Shown: positions 17,745 to 27,743, counted from the stretch's first letter. The stretch is 46,444 bases of DNA from Bacteroides pyogenes DSM 20611 = JCM 6294 (GCF_000428105.1 NZ_ATZH01000037.1:1-46444), one strand, 5' to 3'. A program made the numbers and translations. The notes: generated by a model not told the origin, from the letters alone.

Positions 17745-18923
17745 ATGAAAGAATTATCGCCGGAAACCCGACTTTTCATCCGCGAACATCAGAACGACGA
17801 TGTTCGCTCCCTCGCTTTGCAGGCAGGCAAATATCCCGCAGTAGACATGCCCGCAGCCATCACGCAGATAGCGGGAATACGTATCGCAAAAGAGAAAGTT
17901 CCCTCGTGGAGCAACGTCGAAGGCATACGCTATCCGCACCACCTCTCGATGGAGCAATGTTCGTCGGAACTCACCGCGCGGTATAAGTCGGAACTGGCAA
18001 AGGGAGAAAGCTTTGTCGATCTGACGGGAGGTTTCGGTATCGACTGTGCTTTCCTTTCGAGAAACTTCCGGCAGGCGACTTATGTAGAGCGGCAGGAAGA
18101 GCTCTGCGAAATAGCCGCGCATAATTTCCCGCTTCTCGGACTGCCGCACATAAGCGTGAAGAACGATGACGGTACGGAGTTTCTGAAGCGGATGGCGCGC
18201 GCGGACTGTATCTTTATCGACCCCGCCCGGCGCAACGAGTATGGCGGCAAAATAGTCGCCATCAAAGATTGCGAGCCCGATGTGGAGGAGCTGGAAGATT
18301 TATTGCTCGAAAAGGCCGGATGCGTCATGATCAAACTCTCGCCGATGCTCGACTTGTCTCAAGCGCTGAAAGAGTTGAGGCATACGCACGAAGTCCACAT
18401 ACTCGCCGTAAACAACGAATGCAAAGAGCTGTTGGTAATACTGAGACGCGACGCTTCTCCTGAAGTGTCCATCCACTGCGTGAATCTGACACCGAACGGC
18501 GAACAGCGGTTTTCGTTCACGCGCGAGCAGGAACAACAATGCGGCATCTCTTATGCCGGGCAGACAGGCAGCTATCTTTTCGAACCCAATGCCTCGATAC
18601 TCAAGGCAGGCGCTTTCCGCCTGCTTACTTCGGCATTTCCGGTGAAAAAGCTCCACCCCAACAGCCACCTCTATACATCGGACAGTGCAGTGAGCGGTTT
18701 CCCCGGAAGATCGTTCCGCATCACAGGGCAATGCAGCCTGAACAAAAAGGAGATTAAGAGCTGCTTGGGAGACTTGCGGAAAGCGAACATCACCGTACGC
18801 AACTTTCCGGCGTCGGTGGCCGAACTGCGCAAACGGCTCAAGCTGTCCGAAGGAGGTGAAGATTACCTGTTTGCCACCACGCTCGGCAACGAGCAAAAGG
18901 TATTGATACGATGCCGCAAATAA
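17745..18923 (+). CDS. Class I SAM-dependent methyltransferase with THUMP-like domain
   Basis: The 392-residue cytosolic protein has a helical N-terminal part (about 1-75), a Rossmann methyltransferase fold with motif I FVDLTGGFGID (90-100) and a DPAR motif (159-162). The C-terminal half, with PVKKLHPNSHLYTS and RNFPASVAELRKRL, fits the THUMP-like and ferredoxin-like modules of the Porphyromonas PG_1098-type family. An RNA base is the likely substrate because of the THUMP-like module, but no specific site is known. It is the last gene on the strand that starts with the sulfatase and may be only loosely linked to it. Confidence 0.85.
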   Translation: MKELSPETRLFIREHQNDDVRSLALQAGKYPAVDMPAAITQIAGIRIAKEKVPSWSNVEGIRYPHHLSMEQCSSELTARYKSELAKGESFVDLTGGFGIDCAFLSRNFRQATYVERQEELCEIAAHNFPLLGLPHISVKNDDGTEFLKRMARADCIFIDPARRNEYGGKIVAIKDCEPDVEELEDLLLEKAGCVMIKLSPMLDLSQALKELRHTHEVHILAVNNECKELLVILRRDASPEVSIHCVNLTPNGEQRFSFTREQEQQCGISYAGQTGSYLFEPNASILKAGAFRLLTSAFPVKKLHPNSHLYTSDSAVSGFPGRSFRITGQCSLNKKEIKSCLGDLRKANITVRNFPASVAELRKRLKLSEGGEDYLFATTLGNEQKVLIRCRK

Positions 18924-19265
18924 GGGAAACTGAGTCTCTGCCACCCCATCATCTTCGGGAGTCAATTACCCCTCTTTCCTGCATTGTCGGCCGGGCTCAC
19001 AGCAGTCCGATCGGCATATATATTTTCCTCCTCCGGTGAACATATATAGTCATGGGTGGTGGGCATATATAGTCAGCACGGTGAGTATATATAGTCATCC
19101 CCCATGAGTATATATAGTCACCACCCATGACTATATATGAATAACGCGGGAGGCAAATATGCACTTCCGGAGACAGATGGAGAGGGGCCACACCGCCGAA
19201 GTTTTCACCAAGGGCGCACGCCCTTCATGAACGGGAAAAGAGAACGATTTCCGGAGAATGAAAGA
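18924..19265. other. Convergent intergenic region with repeat array
   Basis: This 342-bp gap separates the ends of the methyltransferase and MscS genes. It has no convincing gene. It contains the second TATATA-type tandem array (19015-19138) and a small GC-rich hairpin at 19210-19225 (AAGGGCG/CGCCCTT) without a T-run. Confidence 0.8.
19015..19138. repeat. Second array of 21-26 bp TATATA-core repeats
   Basis: Units start near 19015, 19041, 19064, 19085, 19108 and 19131. One unit (CATATATAGTCAGCACGGTGA) is identical over 21 bases to a unit of the array at 3641-3759. In this copy some units are inverted: 19042-19061 is the exact reverse complement of 19119-19138, so the array can fold into a 20-bp stem. 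Confidence 0.85.
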
Positions 19266-21065
19266 CTAAATACGTTTCGACAAGTCGTCTTTCGGAACGG
19301 TCGACTCATTACCGTCGCGCATCGCCATGTAATGAGGAGACATGATTTCCACACCCTCCCGGTTGAACCGGTCTTGAATGTTCTGGTGCAAGTCCGAATA
19401 AATCTGTCCCATCTTCTCCGCCTCGCGGATGTAAGCATTCAGTTGATAGACCGGATACCAGTCGCTCAGCGAAGTTTCGAGCACGAACGGGCGCGGATCG
19501 TCCACCACTCCGGGCGTATTGAGGGCCGCCTCGATGAGCATCTGATGCACCTGACGCCACGGAACATCGTACCCTATCGTCACTTCCGTATGGATAATCA
19601 AGCCGTATTCGCGCGCCGAAGAACTGTAATTCACCGTATGCGAAGACATCACAAACGAGTTGGGTACTGTCACCACTTCATTCTTCGGTGTGCGGATGCG
19701 TGTCACCAGCGGAGTTTTTTCTATGATATCGCCGGTAGTATCGTTCAACTTGATGCGGTCGCCCAGCTTGAACGGGCGCATGTAAGTAATCACCAGTCCG
19801 GCGATGATATTGCCTATCACCGTACTCGAACCGAGCGATACGATCAATCCGACGAATACCGAAATGCCCTGAAAGACGCCGGAGTTGGAGCCCGGCAGGT
19901 AGGGATAGATCATGGCAATCATGAACGCGTAGAGCAGGAAGCGGATGATATGGAAAGTGGGCATTGCCCAATCGGGGTAGAATCCGTTTATCTTAAGGCG
20001 CCCCACTTCTACCTCACGGGCCAGATAAAGAATCAGCCGCACCAGATATTTCACGGCATACCAGATAACGATGATGGTAAACAGCTTGGGAATGTATTCC
20101 ACAACGCTCACCAATATCGTCCGGATAGGGTTCCAGATATAGCCGAGCAACTGATAAGCCAGGCCTTCCGTCTGCGGGAAGATGATGAATATCAGAGGAA
20201 CGGTGATGAGCAACTGCAAGCCCATCACGATGTAACGCCCTATGCCCGCCAGAAAAATCAGCAGATTGACTTGCCGCTGTGTGTTCAGCAGCTCATACCC
20301 CTGAATGGAAAAAGGCTTGAGGGCAGTGTCTCTCAGGCGTAAGATACGGACTTTCAGTTTGTGGAACAACCAGTTTGTGAGGCGGAACAGGAAAAACTGT
20401 CCGACAATAACGAGAAGGAAGTAAAGAATCCGTTTCGCCATCCGCCAGATACTGTGTTCGGCTTTCATCTGCGTCAGCTTGTCCACAACCAGCTTTTTTC
20501 TCTCTTTTATCAGCGAATCGCGCGGTATACCCGCCCACAACGCATCCTGGTCGGTGAGCGAAAGCAATACTTCGTTTCCGTACATCAAGTCGGAAACGGC
20601 ATCCGAATATTCAATAGAAACCGAGTCAGGACGCAGGTTGAACCGTTTCCCCACTTTCTCAATAACAGCGGCAGTCTCCTTCGCACGCTTCTGAGGCGTA
20701 TATCCCCCACGGTTGGCATAAAGAAAAAACAGCGTATCTCCCTCTACCACCACAGGAACCCCCTTGGTAAACTGCCGGAGCGAATCGATGCGCTGCCTCT
20801 GTTGCGCCAACTTTACGGAATCGGAAGAGAGCATTTGAAGCCTCATCTCCTCCATTTCCATGCGCATATTGGCTTCGTTCAGGCGGGCTTCTTCCAGCTC
20901 CTTCTGCAAATTGCTTAAACGGACTGAGTCCGAATCACGGTTTGATGCGGATACCTCTTTGCCAATGGTATCTCCCGACAGGATTTTCTTCACCGCCTTG
21001 TCCAATTGTGCGTATACATGTACATTCAGCAGCAACACGACGAATAGCATGGCTGCACGCTTCAT
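19266..21065 (-). CDS. MscS-family mechanosensitive ion channel
   Basis: The protein (599 residues from this start) has a signal peptide (MKRAAMLFVVLLLNVHVYA), a periplasmic region with a heptad-like stretch (SDSVRLSNLQKELEEARLN), several TM helices, and the MscS pore and beta domain near the C terminus. The pore-domain signature is GSSTVIGNIIAGLVITYMRPF, followed by GDRIKL and VTVPNS. Such channels open on membrane tension and protect against hypo-osmotic shock. The frame is open to an ATG at 21140 and another lies at 21080. The start at 21065 is chosen because it puts a standard signal peptide at the N terminus. The gene is divergent from the CaCA antiporter and has no close operon partner. 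Confidence 0.92.
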   Translation of the reverse strand: MKRAAMLFVVLLLNVHVYAQLDKAVKKILSGDTIGKEVSASNRDSDSVRLSNLQKELEEARLNEANMRMEMEEMRLQMLSSDSVKLAQQRQRIDSLRQFTKGVPVVVEGDTLFFLYANRGGYTPQKRAKETAAVIEKVGKRFNLRPDSVSIEYSDAVSDLMYGNEVLLSLTDQDALWAGIPRDSLIKERKKLVVDKLTQMKAEHSIWRMAKRILYFLLVIVGQFFLFRLTNWLFHKLKVRILRLRDTALKPFSIQGYELLNTQRQVNLLIFLAGIGRYIVMGLQLLITVPLIFIIFPQTEGLAYQLLGYIWNPIRTILVSVVEYIPKLFTIIVIWYAVKYLVRLILYLAREVEVGRLKINGFYPDWAMPTFHIIRFLLYAFMIAMIYPYLPGSNSGVFQGISVFVGLIVSLGSSTVIGNIIAGLVITYMRPFKLGDRIKLNDTTGDIIEKTPLVTRIRTPKNEVVTVPNSFVMSSHTVNYSSSAREYGLIIHTEVTIGYDVPWRQVHQMLIEAALNTPGVVDDPRPFVLETSLSDWYPVYQLNAYIREAEKMGQIYSDLHQNIQDRFNREGVEIMSPHYMAMRDGNESTVPKDDLSKRI

Positions 21066-21227
21066 AGTGGCAATTCTCATAATCGTATCTGTATTATCCG
21101 TCCCCGCAAATGCTTGGCAACGCCGAAGAATCTTTTTCATTAAACATCATCCGCGCTTCAAACCGGAACGGAGAAGCTTTGCGAGGATTTATTTTTCATT
21201 TTTCCGTACCAATTGTACTAAACGGAG

Positions 21228-21235
21228 CAAACATA
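21228..21235 (-). promoter_or_regulatory. -7 promoter box for the MscS gene
   Basis: CAAACATA on the plus strand reads TATGTTTG on the minus strand, matching TAnnTTTG. A possible -33 CAAA (21261-21264) is too far away at 25 bp. Any of the candidate start codons (21140, 21080, 21065) fits this position. Confidence 0.35.
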
Positions 21236-21349
21236 CAGAATGTTTTTGATATACACTACCCAAACAACCGTATTTTTTACCGCAACGCTTTCGTAGATAA
21301 ACGAATCAAACACTCGACCGTCAATTCTACTTAAAAACCAGGCTATGCG

Positions 21350-21380
21350 TTTGTCGGATAAACCTTTATGCTTATCTTTG
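21350..21380 (+). promoter_or_regulatory. Promoter of the CaCA antiporter gene
   Basis: Full consensus: TTTG at 21350-21353, 19-bp spacer, TATCTTTG at 21373-21380. Transcription should begin near 21387, 17 nt before the ATG at 21404. This rules out the upstream in-frame ATG at 21368. Confidence 0.75.
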
Positions 21381-21403
21381 CAGGCAAAAAGAAAAAGAAT
21401 CGT

Positions 21404-22384
21404 ATGAACATATTGCTTCTTATCGGAGGACTGCTCCTGATACTTGTGGGGGCCAACGGACTCACAGACGGCGCCGCTTCCATCGCCAAACGTTTTCATA
21501 TTCCGTCCATTGTCATCGGGCTGACGGTTGTCGCATTCGGCACTTCGGCTCCGGAATTGGCGGTCAGTGTAACCTCGGCTCTTAAAGGAAGCGCGGACCT
21601 CTCTCTCGGAAACGTGGTGGGGAGTAACCTGTTCAATACGCTCATGATAGTGGGATGCACCGCATTGGTAGCCCCCATCGCTATTACACGCAACACGCTG
21701 CGCAAAGAAATTCCGCTTTGCATCCTTTCCTCTATTGTCTTGCTGATTTGCGCCAATGACATCTTGCTGAATCAGAGCGCCAAGAATCAGCTCGACAGGG
21801 GCGACGGACTGCTGCTGCTATGTTTCTTCGCCATCTTCATGGGGTATACATTCGCCATCGCATTCTCCAAACCGGCGGAAGAAGACAAGCTGAAAGGACA
21901 CCCGACAGAAGACGAAGAAGAGATACGGGCTTTTCCTTGGTGGAAATCGGTGCTTTACACCGTCGGAGGACTGGCGGCGCTTATTTACGGAGGTCAAATC
22001 TTCGTAAACGGAGCCATAGGCATCGCTCGCGGACTGGGAGTAAGCGAATCGGTCATCGGACTCACCCTCGTAGCCGGAGGTACTTCGCTTCCGGAGTTAG
22101 CCACCTCCATCGTGGCCGCATTGAAGAAGAATCCCGAAATAGCCATAGGCAATGTGATCGGAAGCAATCTGTTCAATATTTTTTTAGTATTGGGTTGCAG
22201 TGCCACCATCACGCCTTTACATCTCAACGGAATTTCCAATCTCGATTTGTTCGTTCTTATAGGCTCGTGCGTCTTACTCTGGTTCTTCGGACTTTTTTTT
22301 GCCAAGCGAACCATAACACGGATAGAAGGCAGCATCATGGCTTTGTGTTACGTGGGCTACACGTTATTCCTCATTCTGCGATAA
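21404..22384 (+). CDS. Calcium/sodium antiporter (CaCA family, YrbG-like)
   Basis: The 326-residue protein is all membrane helices with the two inverted alpha-repeats of the CaCA superfamily. Repeat 1 contains AFGTSAPELAVSV with GNVVGSNLFN, and repeat 2 contains AGGTSLPELATSI with GNVIGSNLFN. It exchanges Na+ or H+ for Ca2+ across the inner membrane. The central acidic loop (KPAEEDKLKGHPTEDEEE) is the expected cytosolic linker. The ATG at 21404 is chosen over 21368 because the latter lies inside the promoter. The gene appears monocistronic, 87 bp before the GNAT gene, which has its own -7 box. Confidence 0.95.
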   Translation: MNILLLIGGLLLILVGANGLTDGAASIAKRFHIPSIVIGLTVVAFGTSAPELAVSVTSALKGSADLSLGNVVGSNLFNTLMIVGCTALVAPIAITRNTLRKEIPLCILSSIVLLICANDILLNQSAKNQLDRGDGLLLLCFFAIFMGYTFAIAFSKPAEEDKLKGHPTEDEEEIRAFPWWKSVLYTVGGLAALIYGGQIFVNGAIGIARGLGVSESVIGLTLVAGGTSLPELATSIVAALKKNPEIAIGNVIGSNLFNIFLVLGCSATITPLHLNGISNLDLFVLIGSCVLLWFFGLFFAKRTITRIEGSIMALCYVGYTLFLILR

Positions 22385-22439
22385 GGCATATTTGCTTTGT
22401 TTTTTGGTATCCCGATATGGCAGTTTAAAGATTATCGAC

Positions 22440-22447
22440 TATCTTTG
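22440..22447 (+). promoter_or_regulatory. -7 promoter box for the GNAT-parE-coaD operon
   Basis: TATCTTTG is an exact -7 element 24 bp upstream of the GNAT start codon at 22472. No clear -33 TTTG is present. Confidence 0.5.
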
Positions 22448-22471
22448 TCTATTCAATCATAAATACAAAAT

Positions 22472-23608
22472 ATGGCTATTACAATCAAAAAAGTCTCCAC
22501 GAAAAGGGAACTTAAAAAATTTATCCGTTTCAATTACTTCTTATACAAGGATAATCCTTACTCTGTGCCCGACCTTTACGACGACATGCTGAATACCTTC
22601 AATAAAAAGAAAAACGCGGCGTTCGAGTTTTGTGAGGCCGATTACTTTCTCGCCTACAGAAACGGAGAGATAGTAGGACGCGTAGCCGCTATCATCAATC
22701 GCCATGCCAATGAAAAATGGGGATGCAAGAACGTCCGCTTCGGATGGATCGATTTCCTCGACGACCTCGAAATATCTTCCGCACTCATCAAGACGGTGGA
22801 GGAGTGGGGAAAAGAACGGGGCATGACACACATTGTCGGTCCGCTCGGATTTACCGATTTCGATGCCGAAGGGATGCTCATCGAAGGATTCGACCAGCTC
22901 AGCACCATGGCCACCATCTACAACCATCCGTATTACCCCGAACACATGGAAAGGCTGGGATTCGGCAAAGACGCCGACTGGGTGGAGTTCAAGATATTTA
23001 TTCCGGAATCGATTCCCGAAAAACACCAACGTATCTCCGAACTCATTCAGAAGAAGTACAACCTGAAGGTAAAAAAATATACTTCATCCCGAAAGATAGC
23101 CAAAGACTACGGCCAGGCTATCTTCGAACTGATGAACGAAGCGTACAGCCCTCTCTACGGGTATTCGCCTCTCACGCAAAGACAGATCAAACAATACGTG
23201 CGGATGTATCTTCCCATCGTCGACCTGCGGATGGTGACACTTATCACCGATGCCGACGACAAATTGATTGGCGTAGGCATATCCATGCCTTCTCTGTCCG
23301 AAGCGCTTCAAAAGTCACACGGCCGGTTGTTGCCCCTCGGATGGTTCTATCTGCTGAAAGCTTTGTTTATGAAACGCCGCGCCAAAATGCTCGATCTGTT
23401 GCTCGTGGCAGTAAAGCCGGAGTATCAGAACAAAGGTGTTAACGCGCTGTTATTTTCCGATTTAATTCCGGTTTATAAGAAATTAGGCTTTATCTTTGCG
23501 GAAAGCAACCCCGAACTGGAGCAGAACGGGAAGGTACAGGCGCAATGGGATTACTTCGAAACCCAACAACATAAACGCCGCCGGGCTTTTGTCAAAGAAA
23601 TAGGTTAA
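22472..23608 (+). CDS. GNAT-fold N-acetyltransferase family protein
   Basis: The 378-residue cytosolic protein is conserved in Bacteroidota next to topoisomerase genes (recalled, not searched). Two GNAT-like halves are suggested. The N-terminal half contains [13 protein letters not shown], and the C-terminal half has [17 protein letters not shown], which resembles the acetyl-CoA pyrophosphate-binding loop (Q/R-x-x-G-x-A/G). The N-terminal region includes [21 protein letters not shown], seen in related proteins. The acceptor substrate is unknown. It starts an operon with parE (29-bp gap), coaD and the S41 peptidase. Confidence 0.8.
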   Translation: MAITIKKVSTKRELKKFIRFNYFLYKDNPYSVPDLYDDMLNTFNKKKNAAFEFCEADYFLAYRNGEIVGRVAAIINRHANEKWGCKNVRFGWIDFLDDLEISSALIKTVEEWGKERGMTHIVGPLGFTDFDAEGMLIEGFDQLSTMATIYNHPYYPEHMERLGFGKDADWVEFKIFIPESIPEKHQRISELIQKKYNLKVKKYTSSRKIAKDYGQAIFELMNEAYSPLYGYSPLTQRQIKQYVRMYLPIVDLRMVTLITDADDKLIGVGISMPSLSEALQKSHGRLLPLGWFYLLKALFMKRRAKMLDLLLVAVKPEYQNKGVNALLFSDLIPVYKKLGFIFAESNPELEQNGKVQAQWDYFETQQHKRRRAFVKEIG

Positions 23609-23637
23609 CAGGAAACTTTAAAAACAAGAAAAAGACT

Positions 23638-25512
23638 ATGGAAGAGAACGAATTGATGCTTACAAACAACAACACAGTAGATTATACCGACGAAAACATC
23701 CGCCATCTGAGCGATATGGAACACGTGCGCACACGTCCCGGCATGTATATCGGCCGTTTGGGCGACGGAGCGCATGCCGAGGACGGAATCTACGTGCTCT
23801 TGAAAGAGGTTGTTGACAACAGCATCGATGAGTTCAAGATGCAGTCGGGCAAAAGAATCGAAATATCCGTCGAAGAGAATCTCCGTGTAAGCGTACGCGA
23901 CTACGGACGGGGAATCCCGCAAGGAAAGCTGATTGAAGCGGTCAGCGTTTTGAATACGGGAGGAAAGTACGACAGCAAAGCCTTCAAGAAAAGCGTCGGA
24001 CTGAACGGAGTGGGCGTGAAAGCAGTCAACGCGTTGAGTTCCCGCTTCGAAGTTCGCAGTTTCCGCGACGGGAAAGTGCGTATCGCCACCTTCTCGAAAG
24101 GCGAGCTGCAAAACGACAAGATGCAGGATACGGAAGAAGAAAACGGAACATACATCTTTTTCGAACCGGATCCTACCTTGTTCGTCAACTATTGTTTCAA
24201 GCCCGAATATATTGAAACGATGTTACGCAATTACACGTATCTCAACACGGGACTCTCTATCTTATACAACGGACACCGCATCCTGTCGCGCAACGGGCTG
24301 GAAGATCTGCTGAACGACAACATGACGGCTACGGGGCTCTACCCTATCGTCCACCTGAAAGGCGAGGACATCGAAATAGCTTTCACCCATACGGGACAAT
24401 ACGGCGAAGAGTATTACTCGTTTGTCAACGGACAGCATACTACGCAGGGAGGTACTCACCAAAGCGCTTTCAAAGAGCATATCGCACGCACCATCAAGGA
24501 GTTCTTCAACAAAAACATGGACTACACCGACATCCGTAACGGATTGGTTGCCGCCATAGCCATCAATGTGGAAGAACCGATATTCGAGAGCCAGACAAAA
24601 ACCAAACTGGGATCTACAAACATGACTCCCGGAGGTGTAACGGTCAACAAATACGTAGGCGACTTTATCAAGCAGGAGGTAGACAACTTCTTACATAAGA
24701 ATACCGACATAGCCGAAATCATACAGCAAAAGATACAGGAATCGGAGAAAGAACGCAAAGCCATTGCGGGAGTCACCAAACTCGCCCGCGAACGTGCCAA
24801 GAAAGCCAATCTGCACAACCGCAAACTGCGCGATTGCCGCATTCACCTGAACGATCCGAAGGCAAAAGGGCTGGAGGAGGAATCGTGTATCTTCATCACC
24901 GAGGGAGACTCGGCAAGCGGCTCCATCACCAAAAGCCGCGATGTGAACACGCAGGCTGTATTCAGCCTCCGCGGCAAGCCGCTAAACTCTTTCGGACTGA
25001 CGAAAAAGATTGTATATGAGAACGAAGAGTTCAACCTCCTTCAGGCTGCCCTCAACATTGAAGACGGACTCGACGGGCTGCGCTACAACAAGGTGATCGT
25101 AGCCACCGATGCCGATGTGGACGGCATGCACATCCGCCTGCTGTTGATCACGTTCTTTCTGCAATTCTTCCCCGAACTGATAAAAAAGGGACATGTGTAT
25201 ATCCTGCAAACGCCCTTGTTCCGTGTGCGCAATAAGAAAAAAACAATCTATTGTTATAGTGAAGAAGAGCGGATCAACGCCATCGAAGAACTTAGCCCTA
25301 ACCCCGAGATTACCCGATTCAAAGGATTGGGAGAGATTTCACCGGACGAGTTTAAGAACTTCATAGGCAAAGACATGCGGTTGGAGCAAGTGACCTTGAG
25401 AAAGACCGATGCCGTGAAAGAGCTGCTCGAATTCTACATGGGAAAGAATACAATGGAAAGGCAAAACTTTATTATAGACAATCTGGTAATAGAAGAAGAT
25501 CTGGCATCATGA
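23638..25512 (+). CDS. parE: DNA topoisomerase IV subunit B
   Basis: The 624-residue type IIA topoisomerase ATPase subunit works with ParC to separate linked daughter chromosomes. The GHKL ATPase domain shows [17 protein letters not shown] and [15 protein letters not shown]. The transducer ends with QTKTKLGS. The TOPRIM domain shows EGDSASG and [13 protein letters not shown]. The short form (under 650 residues) without a GyrB-type insert favours ParE over GyrB. The stop codon overlaps the coaD start codon by 4 bp, so translation is coupled. parC is not in the window. Confidence 0.93.
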   Translation: MEENELMLTNNNTVDYTDENIRHLSDMEHVRTRPGMYIGRLGDGAHAEDGIYVLLKEVVDNSIDEFKMQSGKRIEISVEENLRVSVRDYGRGIPQGKLIEAVSVLNTGGKYDSKAFKKSVGLNGVGVKAVNALSSRFEVRSFRDGKVRIATFSKGELQNDKMQDTEEENGTYIFFEPDPTLFVNYCFKPEYIETMLRNYTYLNTGLSILYNGHRILSRNGLEDLLNDNMTATGLYPIVHLKGEDIEIAFTHTGQYGEEYYSFVNGQHTTQGGTHQSAFKEHIARTIKEFFNKNMDYTDIRNGLVAAIAINVEEPIFESQTKTKLGSTNMTPGGVTVNKYVGDFIKQEVDNFLHKNTDIAEIIQQKIQESEKERKAIAGVTKLARERAKKANLHNRKLRDCRIHLNDPKAKGLEEESCIFITEGDSASGSITKSRDVNTQAVFSLRGKPLNSFGLTKKIVYENEEFNLLQAALNIEDGLDGLRYNKVIVATDADVDGMHIRLLLITFFLQFFPELIKKGHVYILQTPLFRVRNKKKTIYCYSEEERINAIEELSPNPEITRFKGLGEISPDEFKNFIGKDMRLEQVTLRKTDAVKELLEFYMGKNTMERQNFIIDNLVIEEDLAS

Positions 25513-25967
25513 AAAAAGCAATATTTCCGGGTACTTTCGACCCTTTCACCATCGGACACTTTTCGGTAGTGGAACGCGCGCTCACCTTTATGGACGAGAT
25601 TGTGATCGGAATCGGTATCAACGAAAACAAAGACACTTATTTCCCGATCGAAAAAAGAGAAAAGATGATCCGGGAACTCTATAAAGACAATCCGCGTGTA
25701 CAAGTCATGTCATACGACTGCCTGACCATTGATTTCGCGCAGCAGGTGAACGCTCAGTTCATCGTAAGGGGAATACGGACTGTAAAAGACTTCGAGTATG
25801 AGGAAACCATAGCCGACATCAATCGCAAACTGGCGGGAATAGAAACCATTCTGCTCTTTACCGAACCGGAGCTGACTTGCATCAGCTCTACTACTGTAAG
25901 GGAATTGCTGGGGTACAACAAAGATATCAGTCAATTCATTCCCAAAGGAATGAATATCAACGATTAG
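25509..25967 (+). CDS. coaD: Pantetheine-phosphate adenylyltransferase
   Basis: The 152-residue CoaD transfers an adenylyl group from ATP to 4'-phosphopantetheine, the penultimate step of coenzyme A synthesis. The nucleotidyl-transferase HxGH motif is seen as TIGH in [12 protein letters not shown], and the C-terminal ISSTTVRE motif binds ATP. The length is normal for a soluble hexamer. The start ATG overlaps the parE stop by 4 bp, and the next gene begins 13 bp after the stop codon. Confidence 0.97.
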   Translation: MKKAIFPGTFDPFTIGHFSVVERALTFMDEIVIGIGINENKDTYFPIEKREKMIRELYKDNPRVQVMSYDCLTIDFAQQVNAQFIVRGIRTVKDFEYEETIADINRKLAGIETILLFTEPELTCISSTTVRELLGYNKDISQFIPKGMNIND

Positions 25968-25980
25968 CAAACAGAACCGA

Positions 25981-27630
25981 ATGAACGGTCGCGGAGTAAA
26001 CAATATGAAAAAAACAATATACGTATTATTTATTTGCTTATATGCGATAAGCATTCAGGCACAGAATCAAAAAGCATCTGCCATGCGCAAATTGCAAATG
26101 GCGGAATTCGCCATTGCCAATTTCTACGTCGACAAAGTAGATGAAAACAAATTGGTCGAAGCCGCCATCATCAAAATGCTGGAGCAGCTCGACCCGCATT
26201 CCACTTATTCCGACGCAGCGGAAGTAAAGAAGATGAATGAACCGCTGAAAGGCAACTTCGAAGGCATCGGCATACAATTCCAAATGATCGAAGATACTTT
26301 GTTCGTTGTACAGCCTGTCAGCAACGGACCTTCCGAGAAAGTCGGCATTCTTGCCGGAGACCGTATCATTGCTGTAAACGATTCGGTCATAGCCGGAGTG
26401 AAGATGAGCACGGAAGACATCATGAGAAGGCTTCGCGGCCCCAAAGGATCCAAGGTCGATCTCACCGTCGTCCGCCGCGGAGTAGCAGAACCTCTTGCTT
26501 TCACCGTGAAAAGAGACAAAATACCCATTCTCAGTATCGATGCCGCCTACATGATTCAACGGGGCACGGGCTACATTCGCATCAATCGCTTCGGAGCGAC
26601 TACGGTAAACGAGTTCAAAGAAGCGATGAAGGGCCTTCAGAAAAAGGGGATGAAAGACATGATTCTTGATTTTCAGGGCAACGGAGGCGGATATCTGGAT
26701 GCAGCCATCAACCTTGCCAACGAGTTTTTGCAACAGAAAGAACTCATCGTATATACGGAAGGAAGAAGAGACAAGCGGAATGAATTCTTTGCCAAAGGAA
26801 ACGGCGGGTTCCGCAACGGAAGGCTTGTGGTACTGGTAGACGAGTACACGGCTTCCGCCAGCGAAATAGTGAGCGGAGCCATCCAAGACTGGGACAGGGG
26901 AGTTATCGTAGGTCGACGCACCTTCGGGAAAGGCTTGGTGCAACGCCCCATCGACTTGCCCGACGGTTCGATGATCCGCCTCACCGTGGCACGTTACTAT
27001 ACGCCTGCCGGGCGGTGTATCCAAAAGCCTTACGAAAACGCTACGAACTCCAAACAAGACAGAAGTTCCGCCAATATCGAAGAAAACATCAGGAAATACA
27101 ATCGGGATTTGATCGAGAGATTCAACCGGGGCGAGTTAACCCATGCGGACAGTATCCATTTCCCCGACTCGCTCAAAGTGCAAACGAAGAGGCTGAAACG
27201 CACCGTATATGGTGGAGGAGGCATTATGCCCGATTACTTCGTCCCCATAGATACCACCCTCTACACCGATTATCACAGGAATCTGATAGCCAAAGGGGTA
27301 CTCACCAAATATGCAATGACCTTTATAGACAATCACCGCAACACACTGGCAAGCAAATATAAAAAATTCAAAACATTCAATGAGCAATTCACGGTTGATT
27401 CTCTCATGATGAACACATTGAAAGAGATGGCAGAAAAGGCCGACGTTAAATTTGATGAAAAACAATACGAGACCTCTCTACCACTAATCAAAACGCATCT
27501 CAAAGCGTTGATAGCACGCGATATATGGGATATGAACGAGTATTTCCAAATCATGAATACCGCCAACCGGAGTGTGGAGAAAGCAATAGAGCTGCTCAAC
27601 TCGAACGAATATGATAATATACTGAAATAA
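25981..27630 (+). CDS. S41-family C-terminal processing peptidase
   Basis: The 549-residue exported serine protease has a signal peptide, an N-terminal helical domain, a PDZ domain (about 88-175, with GIGIQF and PVSNGPSEKVGILAGD), and an S41 core. The catalytic Ser is S294 in ASASEI and Lys is K317 in TFGKGLVQ, 23 residues apart as expected for CtpA/Prc. Such enzymes trim or degrade periplasmic proteins from their C termini. An in-frame ATG at 26005 (MKKTIYVLF) would give a more standard signal peptide, and either could be used. The gene is 13 bp from coaD and ends the operon at a weak hairpin. Substrates are unknown. Confidence 0.93.
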   Translation: MNGRGVNNMKKTIYVLFICLYAISIQAQNQKASAMRKLQMAEFAIANFYVDKVDENKLVEAAIIKMLEQLDPHSTYSDAAEVKKMNEPLKGNFEGIGIQFQMIEDTLFVVQPVSNGPSEKVGILAGDRIIAVNDSVIAGVKMSTEDIMRRLRGPKGSKVDLTVVRRGVAEPLAFTVKRDKIPILSIDAAYMIQRGTGYIRINRFGATTVNEFKEAMKGLQKKGMKDMILDFQGNGGGYLDAAINLANEFLQQKELIVYTEGRRDKRNEFFAKGNGGFRNGRLVVLVDEYTASASEIVSGAIQDWDRGVIVGRRTFGKGLVQRPIDLPDGSMIRLTVARYYTPAGRCIQKPYENATNSKQDRSSANIEENIRKYNRDLIERFNRGELTHADSIHFPDSLKVQTKRLKRTVYGGGGIMPDYFVPIDTTLYTDYHRNLIAKGVLTKYAMTFIDNHRNTLASKYKKFKTFNEQFTVDSLMMNTLKEMAEKADVKFDEKQYETSLPLIKTHLKALIARDIWDMNEYFQIMNTANRSVEKAIELLNSNEYDNILK

Positions 27631-27672
27631 AAAACTTTTCTAAGAGTTTCGATGCGAGAGAAATTCTTTTTG

Positions 27673-27743
27673 AAAGCCAATATGGAATCTTGTTTCACGG
27701 CAATCGAATGTTCCCCTCCAAATCTTGAGGTTGGCTTTTTTTT
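27673..27743 (+). terminator. Candidate terminator after the S41 peptidase gene
   Basis: AAAGCCAA (27673-27680) pairs with TTGGCTTT (27731-27738), with an inner CCTC/GAGG pair and a run of eight T (27736-27743). The loop is long (about 50 nt), so this is a moderate call. Confidence 0.5.

Noticed and set aside
18997..19191. 64-codon minus-strand frame with repeated Tyr-rich segments
   Set aside because: The repeats come from the TATATA-core DNA array, whose 21-26 bp period breaks the reading frame, so it is not a coding repeat.
19210..19225. AAGGGCG/CGCCCTT hairpin downstream of the MscS gene as terminator
   Set aside because: There is no T-run on either strand after the stem.
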